Assembly (NCBI GenBank): GCA_018433945.1 | Contig: JAHDQF010000016.1 | Location: 1-64,000, forward strand | Source of the DNA: Proteiniphilum sp. | GTDB taxonomy: Bacteria > Bacteroidota > Bacteroidia > Bacteroidales > Dysgonomonadaceae | Length of the DNA: 64,000 nucleotides | Direction of reading: 5' to 3' | In this document: positions 43,159-51,535 of the stretch, in pieces | How the letters are laid out: every line of letters starts with the position of its first letter | How positions within the stretch are numbered: position 1 is the first letter of the stretch | Notes under the pieces: model-generated | Told to the model about the DNA's origin: nothing | Seen by the model: only the letters and a program-made list of their open reading frames with translations | Databases searched by the model: none | Position numbers and translations under genes: made by a program

Positions 43159-43992
43159 ATGGAAAAGCAAAAAGGATATCTGTCAGCCGGTGATAAAAGA
43201 AAAGTGACCACGCTCCGCCTGCTGGAAATGAAACAGCGGGGAGAGAAGATATCAATGCTCACCGCATACGACTATTCAATGGCGACGGTGATCGACCAGG
43301 CCGGTATGGATGTGATTCTGGTGGGTGACTCTGCATCGAACGTGATGGTGGGTAACACCACCACGCTCCCCATGACAGTGGAGCAGATGATCTACCACGG
43401 CAAGGCGGTGATGAACGGCGTGAAAAGAGCCATGGTGGTGATCGACATGCCTTTCGGCAGCTACCAGGGTAACCCGCGTGAGGCGGTAGCCAATGCGGTG
43501 CGCATCATGAAAGAGACCGGAGCCGACTGCCTCAAGCTGGAGGGTGGAAAGGAGATCCTGGAATCGGTGAAGCTGATCCTCAGTACCGGCATCCCCATCA
43601 TGGGACACTTGGGTCTGATGCCGCAGTCGATCAACAAATATGGCACCTACGCCGTTCGTGCGGAGGAGGAGGCAGAGGCATTGCGACTGGTTGATGATGC
43701 ACATCTGCTACAGGAGGCTGGTTGCTGCTCGCTGGTGCTGGAGAAGATACCCTCACAACTGGCAAAAAGGGTTGCTGAAGAATTGACCATTCCGGTCATC
43801 GGCATCGGTGCCGGACCCCATGTGGATGGTCAGGTGCTGGTGATGCATGACATGCTGGGGCTGAACAAGGGCTTCTCACCCCGTTTCCTGCGCCGCTACG
43901 CCAATCTGTTCGATGAGATAACCCTTGCTGTCCAGCAGTACATCAAAGACGTTAAAACGGCTGATTTTCCCTCCGAAAAGGAGTCTTACTAG
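43159..43992 (+). CDS. panB: 3-methyl-2-oxobutanoate hydroxymethyltransferase
   Basis: The 277-aa enzyme transfers a hydroxymethyl group from methylene-tetrahydrofolate to ketoisovalerate, the first step of pantothenate synthesis. Family motifs are visible: [25 protein letters not shown] (start of barrel, metal Asp), [20 protein letters not shown] and [20 protein letters not shown]. It stands alone; panC and panD are not in the window. A TACATTTG box lies at 43120-43127. Confidence 0.97.
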   Translation: MEKQKGYLSAGDKRKVTTLRLLEMKQRGEKISMLTAYDYSMATVIDQAGMDVILVGDSASNVMVGNTTTLPMTVEQMIYHGKAVMNGVKRAMVVIDMPFGSYQGNPREAVANAVRIMKETGADCLKLEGGKEILESVKLILSTGIPIMGHLGLMPQSINKYGTYAVRAEEEAEALRLVDDAHLLQEAGCCSLVLEKIPSQLAKRVAEELTIPVIGIGAGPHVDGQVLVMHDMLGLNKGFSPRFLRRYANLFDEITLAVQQYIKDVKTADFPSEKESY

Positions 43993-44063
43993 TTGGCAGG
44001 GTGGCAGGTTGGTAGGCCGATATTTGAAACCGGAAACCAGGAAAGCAGACAGCTTACCGCGTA

Positions 44064-44080
44064 CAGCTTAGAGCTGAAAA
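44064..44080. repeat. Second copy of the AGCTTAGAGCTGAAA-type sequence
   Basis: CAGCTTAGAGCTGAAAA shares its core with the repeat at 14716-14764. It lies between the 3' ends of panB and the HsdR-N-like gene. The 60 nt before it (GTTGGCAGGGTGGCAGGTTGG) also contain short direct repeats. Confidence 0.5.
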
Positions 44081-44530
44081 TCACAACTCCTTGTATGGCG
44101 GGATATCGGTCAGAAATTGGTATTCCTGAGTGGCGTAATTGATCCGGTAACAAAAGTGGCTGATGCCGTTCGACACTACGATATAGGGTACCCGCAGCAC
44201 ACTGTTGTAGCGCGCTACCTGGTCGAACACCTGCTGAGTGATGGTCACCCTCGGTTCCTTGTACTCCAGGATCATCAGCGGTTCAAGCTGTTTGTTGTAA
44301 ACCACCGTATCGCATCTGCGCGAGAGCGAGTTGAGCCTTATGGCGGTTTCATTGGCAATGCGTGAGGCAGGATAACCTTTCTCCTTAACCAGGTAGTGCA
44401 CGAAATGTTGTCGAACCCACTCCTCCGGTGTCAGCGCCACATACTTCCTCCGCAGGGGATCAAAGATCTCCGGCATATCGTTCTTTTTTCGGATTTTTGC
44501 TTCGTAGGATGGCAAATTTAACGCGTACAT
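44081..44530 (-). CDS. Stand-alone HsdR-N-like (PD-(D/E)XK) domain protein, 149 aa
   Basis: From the ATG at 44530 the protein contains one type I restriction R-subunit N-terminal-like domain. CDTVVYNKQLEPLMILEYKEP shows the acidic residue and ExK pair of the PD-(D/E)XK nuclease fold, and VFDQVARYNSVLRVPYIVVSNG follows. There are no helicase motors and no hsdM/hsdS genes nearby, so it is not a classical restriction system. It is divergent from the AMP nucleosidase gene with 55 nt between. Many Bacteroidota chromosomes, as I recall, keep this gene next to amn and holA, hinting at a housekeeping DNA role. Function unknown. Confidence 0.82.
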   Translation of the reverse strand: MYALNLPSYEAKIRKKNDMPEIFDPLRRKYVALTPEEWVRQHFVHYLVKEKGYPASRIANETAIRLNSLSRRCDTVVYNKQLEPLMILEYKEPRVTITQQVFDQVARYNSVLRVPYIVVSNGISHFCYRINYATQEYQFLTDIPPYKEL

Positions 44531-44534
44531 ATTG

Positions 44535-44575
44535 TATCTTTGTTTGCAGAACAGGATTCGCTCAGAACAAAAATA
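44535..44575. promoter_or_regulatory. Overlapping divergent -7 boxes between the HsdR-N-like gene and amn
   Basis: TATCTTTG on the plus strand (44535-44542) faces amn, and TATTTTTG on the minus strand (44568-44575) faces the nuclease-domain gene. The two promoters cross over each other, so the genes may compete for polymerase. Confidence 0.6.
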
Positions 44576-44585
44576 GCACTTTTTA

Positions 44586-45362
44586 ATGAGAACGAAACAA
44601 GAAATCGTGGAGAACTGGCTTCCCAGGTATACCAAAAGAGCACTGGCGGATTTCACCGCCTTTATCCTGCTGACCAACTTCCAGAAGTATGTGGAGATCT
44701 TCGCTGAACACTTCAACGTGCCCATCGTGGGAGCTGATGCCAACATGCCCAACGCCTCTGCCGATGGGATCACCATCATCAATTTCGGCATGGGAAGTGC
44801 CAACGCCGCCACGATAATGGATCTCCTGAGTGCTGTGAAACCCATGGCTGTACTCTTTCTGGGCAAGTGCGGCGGACTGAAGGCTCGTAGCGAGTTGGGA
44901 GACTATATCCTGCCGATCGCCGCCATCAGAGGCGAGGGAACCTCCAACGATTACTTCCCTCCCGAGGTGCCCTCTCTGCCGGCTTTCAGCCTTCTGCGTG
45001 CCGTCTCATCCAATATTCGCGACTTTGGAAGGGACTATTGGACCGGTACGGTATACACCACCAACCGCAGGGTGTGGGAGTATGACGATGACTTCAAGGA
45101 GTATCTCCGGAAGGTGCGCGTGTTGGCAGTCGATATGGAGACCGCCACGCTCTTCACCTGCGGTTTTGCTAACCACATCTCCACCGGGGCTCTGTTGCTG
45201 GTCTCCGACCAGCCGATGATCTCCACCGGCGTGAAAACAGAAAAGAGTGATCAACATGTTACGGAGAACTTCGTGGAAGAACATGTGAAGATAGGGATCA
45301 AGTCTTTATCCTCCATCATGAACAACGGAACTACCATCAAGCATCTGCGCTTCGATTGGTGA
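44586..45362 (+). CDS. amn: AMP nucleosidase
   Basis: The 258-aa nucleoside-phosphorylase-fold protein matches the short Bacteroidota AMP nucleosidase, which splits AMP to adenine and ribose 5-phosphate. Motifs include NFGMGSANAATIMDLL, FLGKCGGL, VLAVDMETATLF (purine site Glu and metal region) and LLLVSDQPM. The longer enterobacterial form has an extra regulatory N-terminal domain that is missing here. Another phosphorylase specificity cannot be excluded. It is 25 nt before holA. Confidence 0.9.
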   Translation: MRTKQEIVENWLPRYTKRALADFTAFILLTNFQKYVEIFAEHFNVPIVGADANMPNASADGITIINFGMGSANAATIMDLLSAVKPMAVLFLGKCGGLKARSELGDYILPIAAIRGEGTSNDYFPPEVPSLPAFSLLRAVSSNIRDFGRDYWTGTVYTTNRRVWEYDDDFKEYLRKVRVLAVDMETATLFTCGFANHISTGALLLVSDQPMISTGVKTEKSDQHVTENFVEEHVKIGIKSLSSIMNNGTTIKHLRFDW

Positions 45363-45387
45363 CCGGCAACAAAACCAATCCTGAAAA

Positions 45388-46410
45388 ATGGCAACATCAA
45401 CGATAAACAGTTACGAGGCCATACGGGCCGATATCCTGCAGGGACGGTTCAGACCGGTCTACCTGCTGATGGGCGAAGAGGGCTACTTCATTGACCAACT
45501 CACCGACCTGCTGGAAGAAAAGGTGCTCACCGAGACGGAGAGGGATTTCAATATGCTCACCTTCTACGGAGTGGATGCTGACGTGCACGCCATCATCTCG
45601 GCAGCCCGTCGTTACCCCATGATGGCTGAGCGTCAGCTGATCGTGGTGAAGGAAGCACAAAACCTGTCAAAGTTCGAAGAGCTGGATCATTATGTCAGGA
45701 ACCCGATGCCCTCAACCGTGCTGGTGATTAACTACCGTCACGGCACGGTGGACAAACGAAGAGCAGTGGCGAAGCATATCGATAAGATCGGTGTGGTTTT
45801 TGATTCGAAAAAGCTGTACGACAACCAGATCCCCCCTTTTATTGTCTCATGGTTCAAAGAACAGGGTCTCACCATCGACGAGAAATCGGCTCAGATGTTA
45901 ACGGATAATGTGGGCAACGACATCAGCAAACTGATTCCTCAGATGGAGAAGCTGGTGGTATCCCTCCCCAGTGGAACCAAAAGAGTCACAGCAGAACTGG
46001 TTGAACAGAACGTGGGTATCAGCAAGGATTTCAATACCTTTGAGCTGCAGAAAGCCATCATCCGCAAGGATCTGCTGACGGCAAACCGTATCGTGGACCA
46101 CTTCGGCAAAAACCCGAAGGAATACCCGATGATGGCTACCGTGGCTCTGCTCTTCAACTATTTTAGCAACCTGCTGGAGTGCTACTGGCTTCCCCGCAGG
46201 GATGAACAGTCGGTGATGGCCGCATTGCAGATCAGAAGCTCCTATTTTGCACGCGATTACATGACAGGGCTGAAGCACTACAGCGCAGCCAAGGTGATGG
46301 AGATCATCTCCGACCTGCGGCGCTTCGACGCCGCCTCAAAGGGGGTGGACAACGTATCGGCCTCTCAGCATGAGCTGCTGCGCGAGCTGGTATACCGGAT
46401 CATGCATTAG
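45388..46410 (+). CDS. holA: DNA polymerase III subunit delta
   Basis: 340 aa. The N-terminal AAA+-like module (RPVYLLMGEEGYFIDQL at 18-34) is degenerate and lacks a Walker A lysine, as expected of delta, which opens the beta clamp during loading. The C-terminal collar domain includes SRNP-like LLFNYFSNLLECYW. It probably shares a transcript with amn. Its stop codon TAG overlaps the TAA of the convergent glutathione peroxidase gene by two bases. Confidence 0.93.
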   Translation: MATSTINSYEAIRADILQGRFRPVYLLMGEEGYFIDQLTDLLEEKVLTETERDFNMLTFYGVDADVHAIISAARRYPMMAERQLIVVKEAQNLSKFEELDHYVRNPMPSTVLVINYRHGTVDKRRAVAKHIDKIGVVFDSKKLYDNQIPPFIVSWFKEQGLTIDEKSAQMLTDNVGNDISKLIPQMEKLVVSLPSGTKRVTAELVEQNVGISKDFNTFELQKAIIRKDLLTANRIVDHFGKNPKEYPMMATVALLFNYFSNLLECYWLPRRDEQSVMAALQIRSSYFARDYMTGLKHYSAAKVMEIISDLRRFDAASKGVDNVSASQHELLRELVYRIMH

Positions 46411-47033
46411 TCCTGCCGGATCCATTCGACGATCTTGTCGCTCAAGGGACTCTCCCTGGGCATCACCACATCTACCAGGCGCCCCTCCTCATCGATCATG
46501 AACTTCTGGAAATTCCAGGTCACCTCCTGATCCATCACCCCGTTTTCTGCCTTTTGGGTAAGCCAGCGATAGAGCGGAGCCATATCTTCTCCTTTCACGC
46601 TGATCTTGGCCATCATGGGGAAGGTGACGCCATAATTGCCGGTGCAGAACTCCTTTATTTCCTCATTCGTACCGGGTTCCTGACCGTTGAAGTTGTTGGC
46701 CGGGAATCCGATGAGTGTGAAACCCTTATCCTGATAGATGCTGTATAGCTTTTGCAGCTCTTCATACTGGGGTGTCAGCCCACAGCGGGAAGCGACATTC
46801 ACCACCAGCACCTTTTTACCTTTCAGGGTGGCCAGGTCGAATTCATTCCCGTCGATATCCTTTACCGTGAAATCGTGCAGCGTACGGTATGTAGCTGAAC
46901 GCTCCCTGTCAGGTTTATCCGTCAATGCCTCTTTCGCTTCCTGATTCTGTTTGTTCTGTCCATTGCACACAAGAGTGCTGATCATCAAAAATCCAATGAT
47001 CATCACGCCGATCCATCTCTTTTCCATTCTCAT
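46407..47033 (-). CDS. Glutathione peroxidase family protein (Cys type), exported
   Basis: From the ATG at 47033 (208 aa; an ATG two codons later is also possible) a hydrophobic N-terminus (IGVMIIGFLMISTLVCNG) suggests export, perhaps as a lipoprotein at Cys. The peroxidase core follows: NVASRCGLTPQYEELQ with Cys in place of selenocysteine, GFPANNFNGQEPG with the Gln, and VTWNFQKFMID with Trp and Asn of the catalytic tetrad. Such enzymes often use thioredoxin and reduce peroxides; a periplasmic location fits protection of an anaerobe that has cytochrome bd. Confidence 0.92.
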   Translation of the reverse strand: MRMEKRWIGVMIIGFLMISTLVCNGQNKQNQEAKEALTDKPDRERSATYRTLHDFTVKDIDGNEFDLATLKGKKVLVVNVASRCGLTPQYEELQKLYSIYQDKGFTLIGFPANNFNGQEPGTNEEIKEFCTGNYGVTFPMMAKISVKGEDMAPLYRWLTQKAENGVMDQEVTWNFQKFMIDEEGRLVDVVMPRESPLSDKIVEWIRQD

Positions 47034-47623
47034 ATTTTTTTTTCTTGTATAACAAACATTGCTCCTGAACGGTTCAGATGCCGTCACAGGATAACAACAA
47101 ATCCATCATTACTCAGGATGGATGGTTACAATAGAATCGTATCACATGGGTAACAAATGTTTCATTCAGGAAAATATACATTTGTATTGTTCTGCAAGTG
47201 ATACAAATCCACATTGCGTTACATTTCTTAACTCGCCGCTTTAACCAATTGATTGTGACAATGTATTTAATCTTAAAAATCTCCATACCAGATTGATGGT
47301 GCGATATCGATAAGCGATAAATTAGATTTGAACCAGTGAAGGGCCAAAGAGGTAGGGTTTATTGTTAAAAATCGGATTGAATATACTTTTAATAAGTTGT
47401 ATATGAGTAATAAAAAGAAATTATATAAAGTGTGAATTACGCTACGATACATTTGGATAAGATGTCATTTGGATCAACGGTTTACAAATGTCACCTGTTT
47501 TGTTTGGATTTGTAATTTACACATCTATTTTATACTTTGGTGTATTTGTAAATTATTATTCCTACATTTGTGAATCGTTTGGTCGCCTGCATAAATATGG
47601 ATTCAACCTGAAACAGTGAAGCT
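47034..47623. other. Long AT-rich intergenic region
   Basis: I see no gene on either strand. Near its right end, ATTTGTAA-type words recur in both orientations: TTTACAAAT (47481-47489), ATTTGTAA (47508-47515), ATTTGTAAATT (47544-47554) and TACATTTG (47563-47570), the last also a -7 box. They lie just before an XRE regulator gene, so an autoregulatory operator array is plausible. The left part may hold the peroxidase promoter, which I could not pin down. Confidence 0.45.
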
Positions 47624-48079
47624 ATGAAGGATCGCATTAAAAAGATCATGGAGATCGAGCATCTGACCCCGACCCGGTTTGCTGACCGGCTACAGATCAA
47701 CCGTGCAGTCATCTCTCATATCCTGAACGGTAGGAACAATCCCAGTCTGGATGTGGTGACAAAGATTTTGGGGGAGATGGCGTATATCAATCCCGAGTGG
47801 CTGCTGAATGGCACCGGTCCCATCTATAAAGAAGGGATCGATCCCGACAGCCTCAAAAAAGAGCCCGATTTGTTTCATCAGAGTGAGCCAGAACGGGCAG
47901 CGAGAGAGGTGCAAACCAATGATGAGCAGGAAATGCTGGTAAATGAGCTCCCCGGAAAGGATAAAAGTGCTGATGATAAGCGGATTGCATCGGTTCAGAA
48001 GCATGAAAGAAAAATCACGCAAATAATCATCTATTACAACGACAACACTTTCGAGACATTTGTACCACCCCGGCAATAG
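47624..48079 (+). CDS. XRE-type helix-turn-helix regulator, 151 aa
   Basis: Residues about 5-62 form a Cro/CI-like HTH (TPTRFADRLQINRAVISHILNG, recognition helix about 26-34; NPSLDVVTKILG). This is followed by NPEWLLNGTGPIY, common in Bacteroidota regulators. The rest is a charged, probably disordered linker and a short C-terminal strand region (TQIIIYYNDNTFETFVPP). No effector domain is recognised. It probably regulates itself through the ATTTGTAA words upstream; other targets are unknown. Confidence 0.88.
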   Translation: MKDRIKKIMEIEHLTPTRFADRLQINRAVISHILNGRNNPSLDVVTKILGEMAYINPEWLLNGTGPIYKEGIDPDSLKKEPDLFHQSEPERAAREVQTNDEQEMLVNELPGKDKSADDKRIASVQKHERKITQIIIYYNDNTFETFVPPRQ

Positions 48080-48259
48080 AAGCAAACTCTCACTTTTGCA
48101 TCTCCGTCATCTTTGGGAAGATGCTACGGGTGCATTTTAAACATACACGCATCCTGCGAGGCAGGGCAGACGCCGGAGAATGAATGATCTGAAAACCATT
48201 GAATCTTAGCGTTTACTCATACAGATATGGATTAATTGTGAAAAGTTTGGCATAAACTA

Positions 48260-48290
48260 TTTGTATATGATGAAATATTGAGTAAATTTG
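48260..48290 (+). promoter_or_regulatory. Promoter of the DUF4143 ATPase gene
   Basis: TTTG (48260-48263), a 19-nt spacer and TAAATTTG (48283-48290). The ATG at 48318 lies 28 nt downstream, which excludes the upstream in-frame start at 48288. The 48080-48259 stretch before it shows no gene. Confidence 0.8.
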
Positions 48291-48317
48291 CTATTCATAT
48301 TGAGTAAATTAAAAGAC

Positions 48318-49502
48318 ATGTTTCATAGATCATATTTAAAGACGGTTAAGGCGAGAATTGAAGAGCCCCGGAAATTTATCCAGGTTGTTTTGGGTCCTCG
48401 TCAAGTTGGAAAAACCACGATGATCACCCAACTCTTGCCTCAACTATCAATTCCAAACTCATATGAATCAGCAGACGCTATTTCTGCCACCAATTCTGCA
48501 TGGTTGATACAGATATGGGAATCTGTCAGATTGAGAATGAAAGCATCCGGCGCAACAGAGTACCTGCTAGTAATTGACGAAATTCAAAAAATAGATAATT
48601 GGAGTGAAGTTGTCAAGCAACAATGGGATAACGATACCCGTGAGAATGTCAATATAAAAGTGATCCTACTTGGTTCATCTCGTTTGTTAATTCAAAAGGG
48701 ATTGACAGAATCTTTAGCCGGACGTTTTGAAATATTGCACCTCGGACACTGGTCTTATCCGGAAATGCAGGAAGCATTTGGATGGAGCATCGAACAATAT
48801 GTATATTTTGGAGGCTATCCGGGTTCGGCAACCTTGATGAATGATGAAGAACGTTGGAAAAACTATATAAAGGATTCACTGATAGAAACGAGTATATCCA
48901 AAGACATTTTGATGCTTACGAGAGTTGATAAGCCGGCCTTGTTGAAGCGGCTATTTGAATTGGGTTGCTTATATTCAGGACAGATTCTTTCTTACACTAA
49001 AATCTTAGGGCAACTCCAGGATGCCGGAAATACAACAACTTTGGCTAATTATCTGCAACTTTTGTCTGAATGTGGTTTGCTGGGAGGTATAGAAAAATAC
49101 GCCGGCAATATAATTCGTAAGCGTAGCTCAAGCCCAAAATTTCAGGTGTACAACAATGCACTGATTACTGCTCAAAGCAATAACAGTTATGAAAAAGCAA
49201 AGATCAATCCTGAGTTTTGGGGGCGATTGGTTGAATCTTCTGTCGGTGCACATTTGATAAATCATTCTATTTCTGAAAGATACAACCTATACTATTGGCG
49301 TGAGGGTAATAATGAAGTTGACTTTGTATTGGAGAAAGGAAAGAAAGTAATTGGACTTGAAGTAAAAAGTGGAATGAAAGCCAATAATGCAGGAATGGGA
49401 CTCTTTGCAGAAAGATTTCATCCTGAAAAAGTGCTACTCGTTGGAACAGGCGGAATTCCTTATAATGAGTTTCTAAAAATAAATCCGAAAGAGATGTTTT
49501 AA
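48318..49502 (+). CDS. ATP-binding protein with DUF4143 domain, 394 aa
   Basis: Walker A GPRQVGKTT is at residues 26-34 and Walker B LLVIDEIQK near 88. The C-terminal DUF4143 part ends in a PD-(D/E)XK-like stretch, NEVDFVLEKGKKVIGLEVKSG. These proteins are very common in Bacteroidota and archaea, often in mobile or variable regions, and their function is unknown. The gene is visibly more AT-rich than pyrK-pyrD next to it, stands alone with its own promoter, and may be horizontally acquired. Confidence 0.88.
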   Translation: MFHRSYLKTVKARIEEPRKFIQVVLGPRQVGKTTMITQLLPQLSIPNSYESADAISATNSAWLIQIWESVRLRMKASGATEYLLVIDEIQKIDNWSEVVKQQWDNDTRENVNIKVILLGSSRLLIQKGLTESLAGRFEILHLGHWSYPEMQEAFGWSIEQYVYFGGYPGSATLMNDEERWKNYIKDSLIETSISKDILMLTRVDKPALLKRLFELGCLYSGQILSYTKILGQLQDAGNTTTLANYLQLLSECGLLGGIEKYAGNIIRKRSSSPKFQVYNNALITAQSNNSYEKAKINPEFWGRLVESSVGAHLINHSISERYNLYYWREGNNEVDFVLEKGKKVIGLEVKSGMKANNAGMGLFAERFHPEKVLLVGTGGIPYNEFLKINPKEMF

Positions 49503-49708
49503 ATTCTGATAATTTTTCAACAATAGGAAGCACAACTTTTTTGGATACAGCTTTATACCCGTATTGATGAAAACCACCCGGTTCGTTCCGGTTTGTCTTA
49601 CTCCAATCAATAAAGACGTTCATCCATCTTTAACCCTGTTCCACTGTTGTGGACAAATCGTAATGCAATGTTTTCCATATTGCTTGTGTGAAAACATGTT
49701 CATGCTCG

Positions 49709-49739
49709 TTTCATATCTGAAATTTATGATGTACTTTTG
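49709..49739 (+). promoter_or_regulatory. Promoter of pyrK-pyrD
   Basis: TTTC (49709-49712, three of four matches), a 19-nt spacer and TACTTTTG (49732-49739), 23 nt before the pyrK start. Confidence 0.65.
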
Positions 49740-49762
49740 TAGTAAACAAAGCAAGGTTTCCG

Positions 49763-50536
49763 ATGAAGCAACTCGATTTCACCGTTCGTTCAAATGAACA
49801 ACTGAATGATCAGACCCATCTGTTAAAGGTTGCCCCATGGGGCAATGAGCAATTGCCGGAGATGTATCCGGGACAGTTTGTGCAGATTCTGGTGGAGAAT
49901 GCACCCCATACATTCCTGAGAAGACCCATTTCGATCAACTTCATTGTTCCTGAAAAGAACGAAATATGGCTGTTGGTAGAGGCTGTGGGTGAAGGGACCC
50001 GCAAGATCTGCGAATTGAGAAGCGGAGAGAGGCTTAACCTGCTCCTACCGCTGGGGAACAGCTTCACGATCCCATCGCTACCAGGAAATTATCTCTTGGT
50101 GGGTGGCGGCGTAGGTACGGCTCCGCTCCTTTTCCTGGCAAAGAAGCTCCATGAGAGTGGATATACCGCTGATTTCCTGCTGGGAGGAGCATCCGAAAAA
50201 AACATCCTGCAGCGATCAGATTTTAAAAAGTATGGCACACTTTATTACACAACCGAAGATGGTTCACTCGGTGAGAAAGGATATGTGACCCATCACCCAC
50301 TGTTGCAGGATAAAAAATATGACTTCATCTTCACCTGTGGTCCCAAACCGATGATGGAGGCGGTGGCACGCTACGCCAGTGAGAGAGCGATCGGCTGTGA
50401 GGTATCACTCGAGAACCTGATGGCTTGCGGCTTTGGTGCCTGCCTATGCTGCGTGGAAAAGACAAAACGGGGTCACATCTGTGCCTGCACCGAGGGACCG
50501 GTATTGGACATAAATGAATTGACATGGCTCGATTAG
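49763..50536 (+). CDS. pyrK: Dihydroorotate dehydrogenase B, electron-transfer subunit
   Basis: 257 aa with an FAD-binding domain ([10 protein letters not shown] near residue 52) and NAD domain ([19 protein letters not shown] near 111). The C-terminal cysteines [12 protein letters not shown] and HICACTEGP hold a [2Fe-2S] cluster. It passes electrons from dihydroorotate oxidation to NAD+. The end overlaps pyrD by 13 nt, confirming the pair. Confidence 0.96.
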   Translation: MKQLDFTVRSNEQLNDQTHLLKVAPWGNEQLPEMYPGQFVQILVENAPHTFLRRPISINFIVPEKNEIWLLVEAVGEGTRKICELRSGERLNLLLPLGNSFTIPSLPGNYLLVGGGVGTAPLLFLAKKLHESGYTADFLLGGASEKNILQRSDFKKYGTLYYTTEDGSLGEKGYVTHHPLLQDKKYDFIFTCGPKPMMEAVARYASERAIGCEVSLENLMACGFGACLCCVEKTKRGHICACTEGPVLDINELTWLD

Positions 50537-51438
50537 AAATAACAATTGGCGGCATGAAGCTGCGCAACCCGGTGATGACTGCTTCCGGTACTTTCGGATA
50601 CGGCACGGAGTACACTGATTTTATGGATCTGGGGCGGATCGGTGGCATTTTTGTGAAAGGAACCACCCTGGAGCCGCGACAAGGCAACGACTACCCCAGG
50701 ATGGCAGAGACACCCTCTGGCATGCTCAACGCCGTTGGTCTCCAGAATAAGGGGGTGGATTATTTCGTGGAGCAGATCTACCCGGTCATCAAGGATTATA
50801 ACACCCACATGATCGTCAACGTATCAGGCTCTACCGTTGAAGATTATGTAGCATGCAGCGAGAAACTGGTGGGACTGGAGAAGATCCCTGCCATTGAACT
50901 TAACATCTCCTGCCCCAACGTGAAAGAAGGAGGGATGGCTTTCGGTACCTCCTGCTCGTCGGCAGCTCAGGTCACTAGGGCGGTAAGGGATGTATTTCCC
51001 GGTACCCTGATCGTAAAACTTACACCCAACGTGACCGACATCACAGAGATCGCCCGCGCGGTGGAGGCGGAGGGTGCCGACTCGGTATCACTTGTAAACA
51101 CTTTTCTGGGAATGGCCATTGATGCTGAGAGCAGACGACCGAAACTCTCAACTGTGACCGGGGGGCTCTCCGGACCCTGCATCAAACCCATCGCACTGCG
51201 GATGGTTTGGCAGGTTTACCACGCGGTATCCATACCGGTGATCGGCATGGGAGGTATCTGCAACTGGCAGGATGCCATTGAGTTCATCCTGGCTGGTGCC
51301 ACCGCTCTGCAGGTGGGGACCTGTAACTTTATCGACCCCTCAACTTCGGTCAAGATTGTGGAAGGAATCGAAGAGTACCTGTTGCGACATCAGATCGATT
51401 CGGTGACCGAACTGATTGGAGCCCTGGAAATACCCTGA
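50524..51438 (+). CDS. pyrD: Dihydroorotate dehydrogenase B, catalytic subunit
   Basis: This 304-aa FMN protein converts dihydroorotate to orotate in pyrimidine synthesis. Motifs are [37 protein letters not shown] with the class 1B catalytic Cys, and [15 protein letters not shown]. It forms the PyrDK heterotetramer with the product of the overlapping pyrK gene. Confidence 0.96.
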   Translation: MARLEITIGGMKLRNPVMTASGTFGYGTEYTDFMDLGRIGGIFVKGTTLEPRQGNDYPRMAETPSGMLNAVGLQNKGVDYFVEQIYPVIKDYNTHMIVNVSGSTVEDYVACSEKLVGLEKIPAIELNISCPNVKEGGMAFGTSCSSAAQVTRAVRDVFPGTLIVKLTPNVTDITEIARAVEAEGADSVSLVNTFLGMAIDAESRRPKLSTVTGGLSGPCIKPIALRMVWQVYHAVSIPVIGMGGICNWQDAIEFILAGATALQVGTCNFIDPSTSVKIVEGIEEYLLRHQIDSVTELIGALEIP

Positions 51439-51471
51439 GAATGTCAAAATGTAGATTTTTACGGGAATATT

Positions 51472-51502
51472 TTTGACAAAATGAATATTTATCCTATCTT
51501 TG
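51472..51502 (+). promoter_or_regulatory. Promoter of asnA with TGTCAAAA words
   Basis: TTTG (51472-51475), a 19-nt spacer and TATCTTTG (51495-51502). TGTCAAAA is found at 51442-51449, inverted as TTTTGACA at 51471-51478 over the -33 box, and again at 51537-51544 in the first codons, suggesting a repressor binding pattern. Confidence 0.75.
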
Positions 51503-51535
51503 TCATTCCAAATTGATTCATAATAGATAGATCAT

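Noticed and set aside
44081..44866. 261-aa version of the HsdR-N-like protein
   Set aside because: The extra 112 residues are antisense to amn and cross both promoters; the ATG at 44530 gives a normal single-domain protein.
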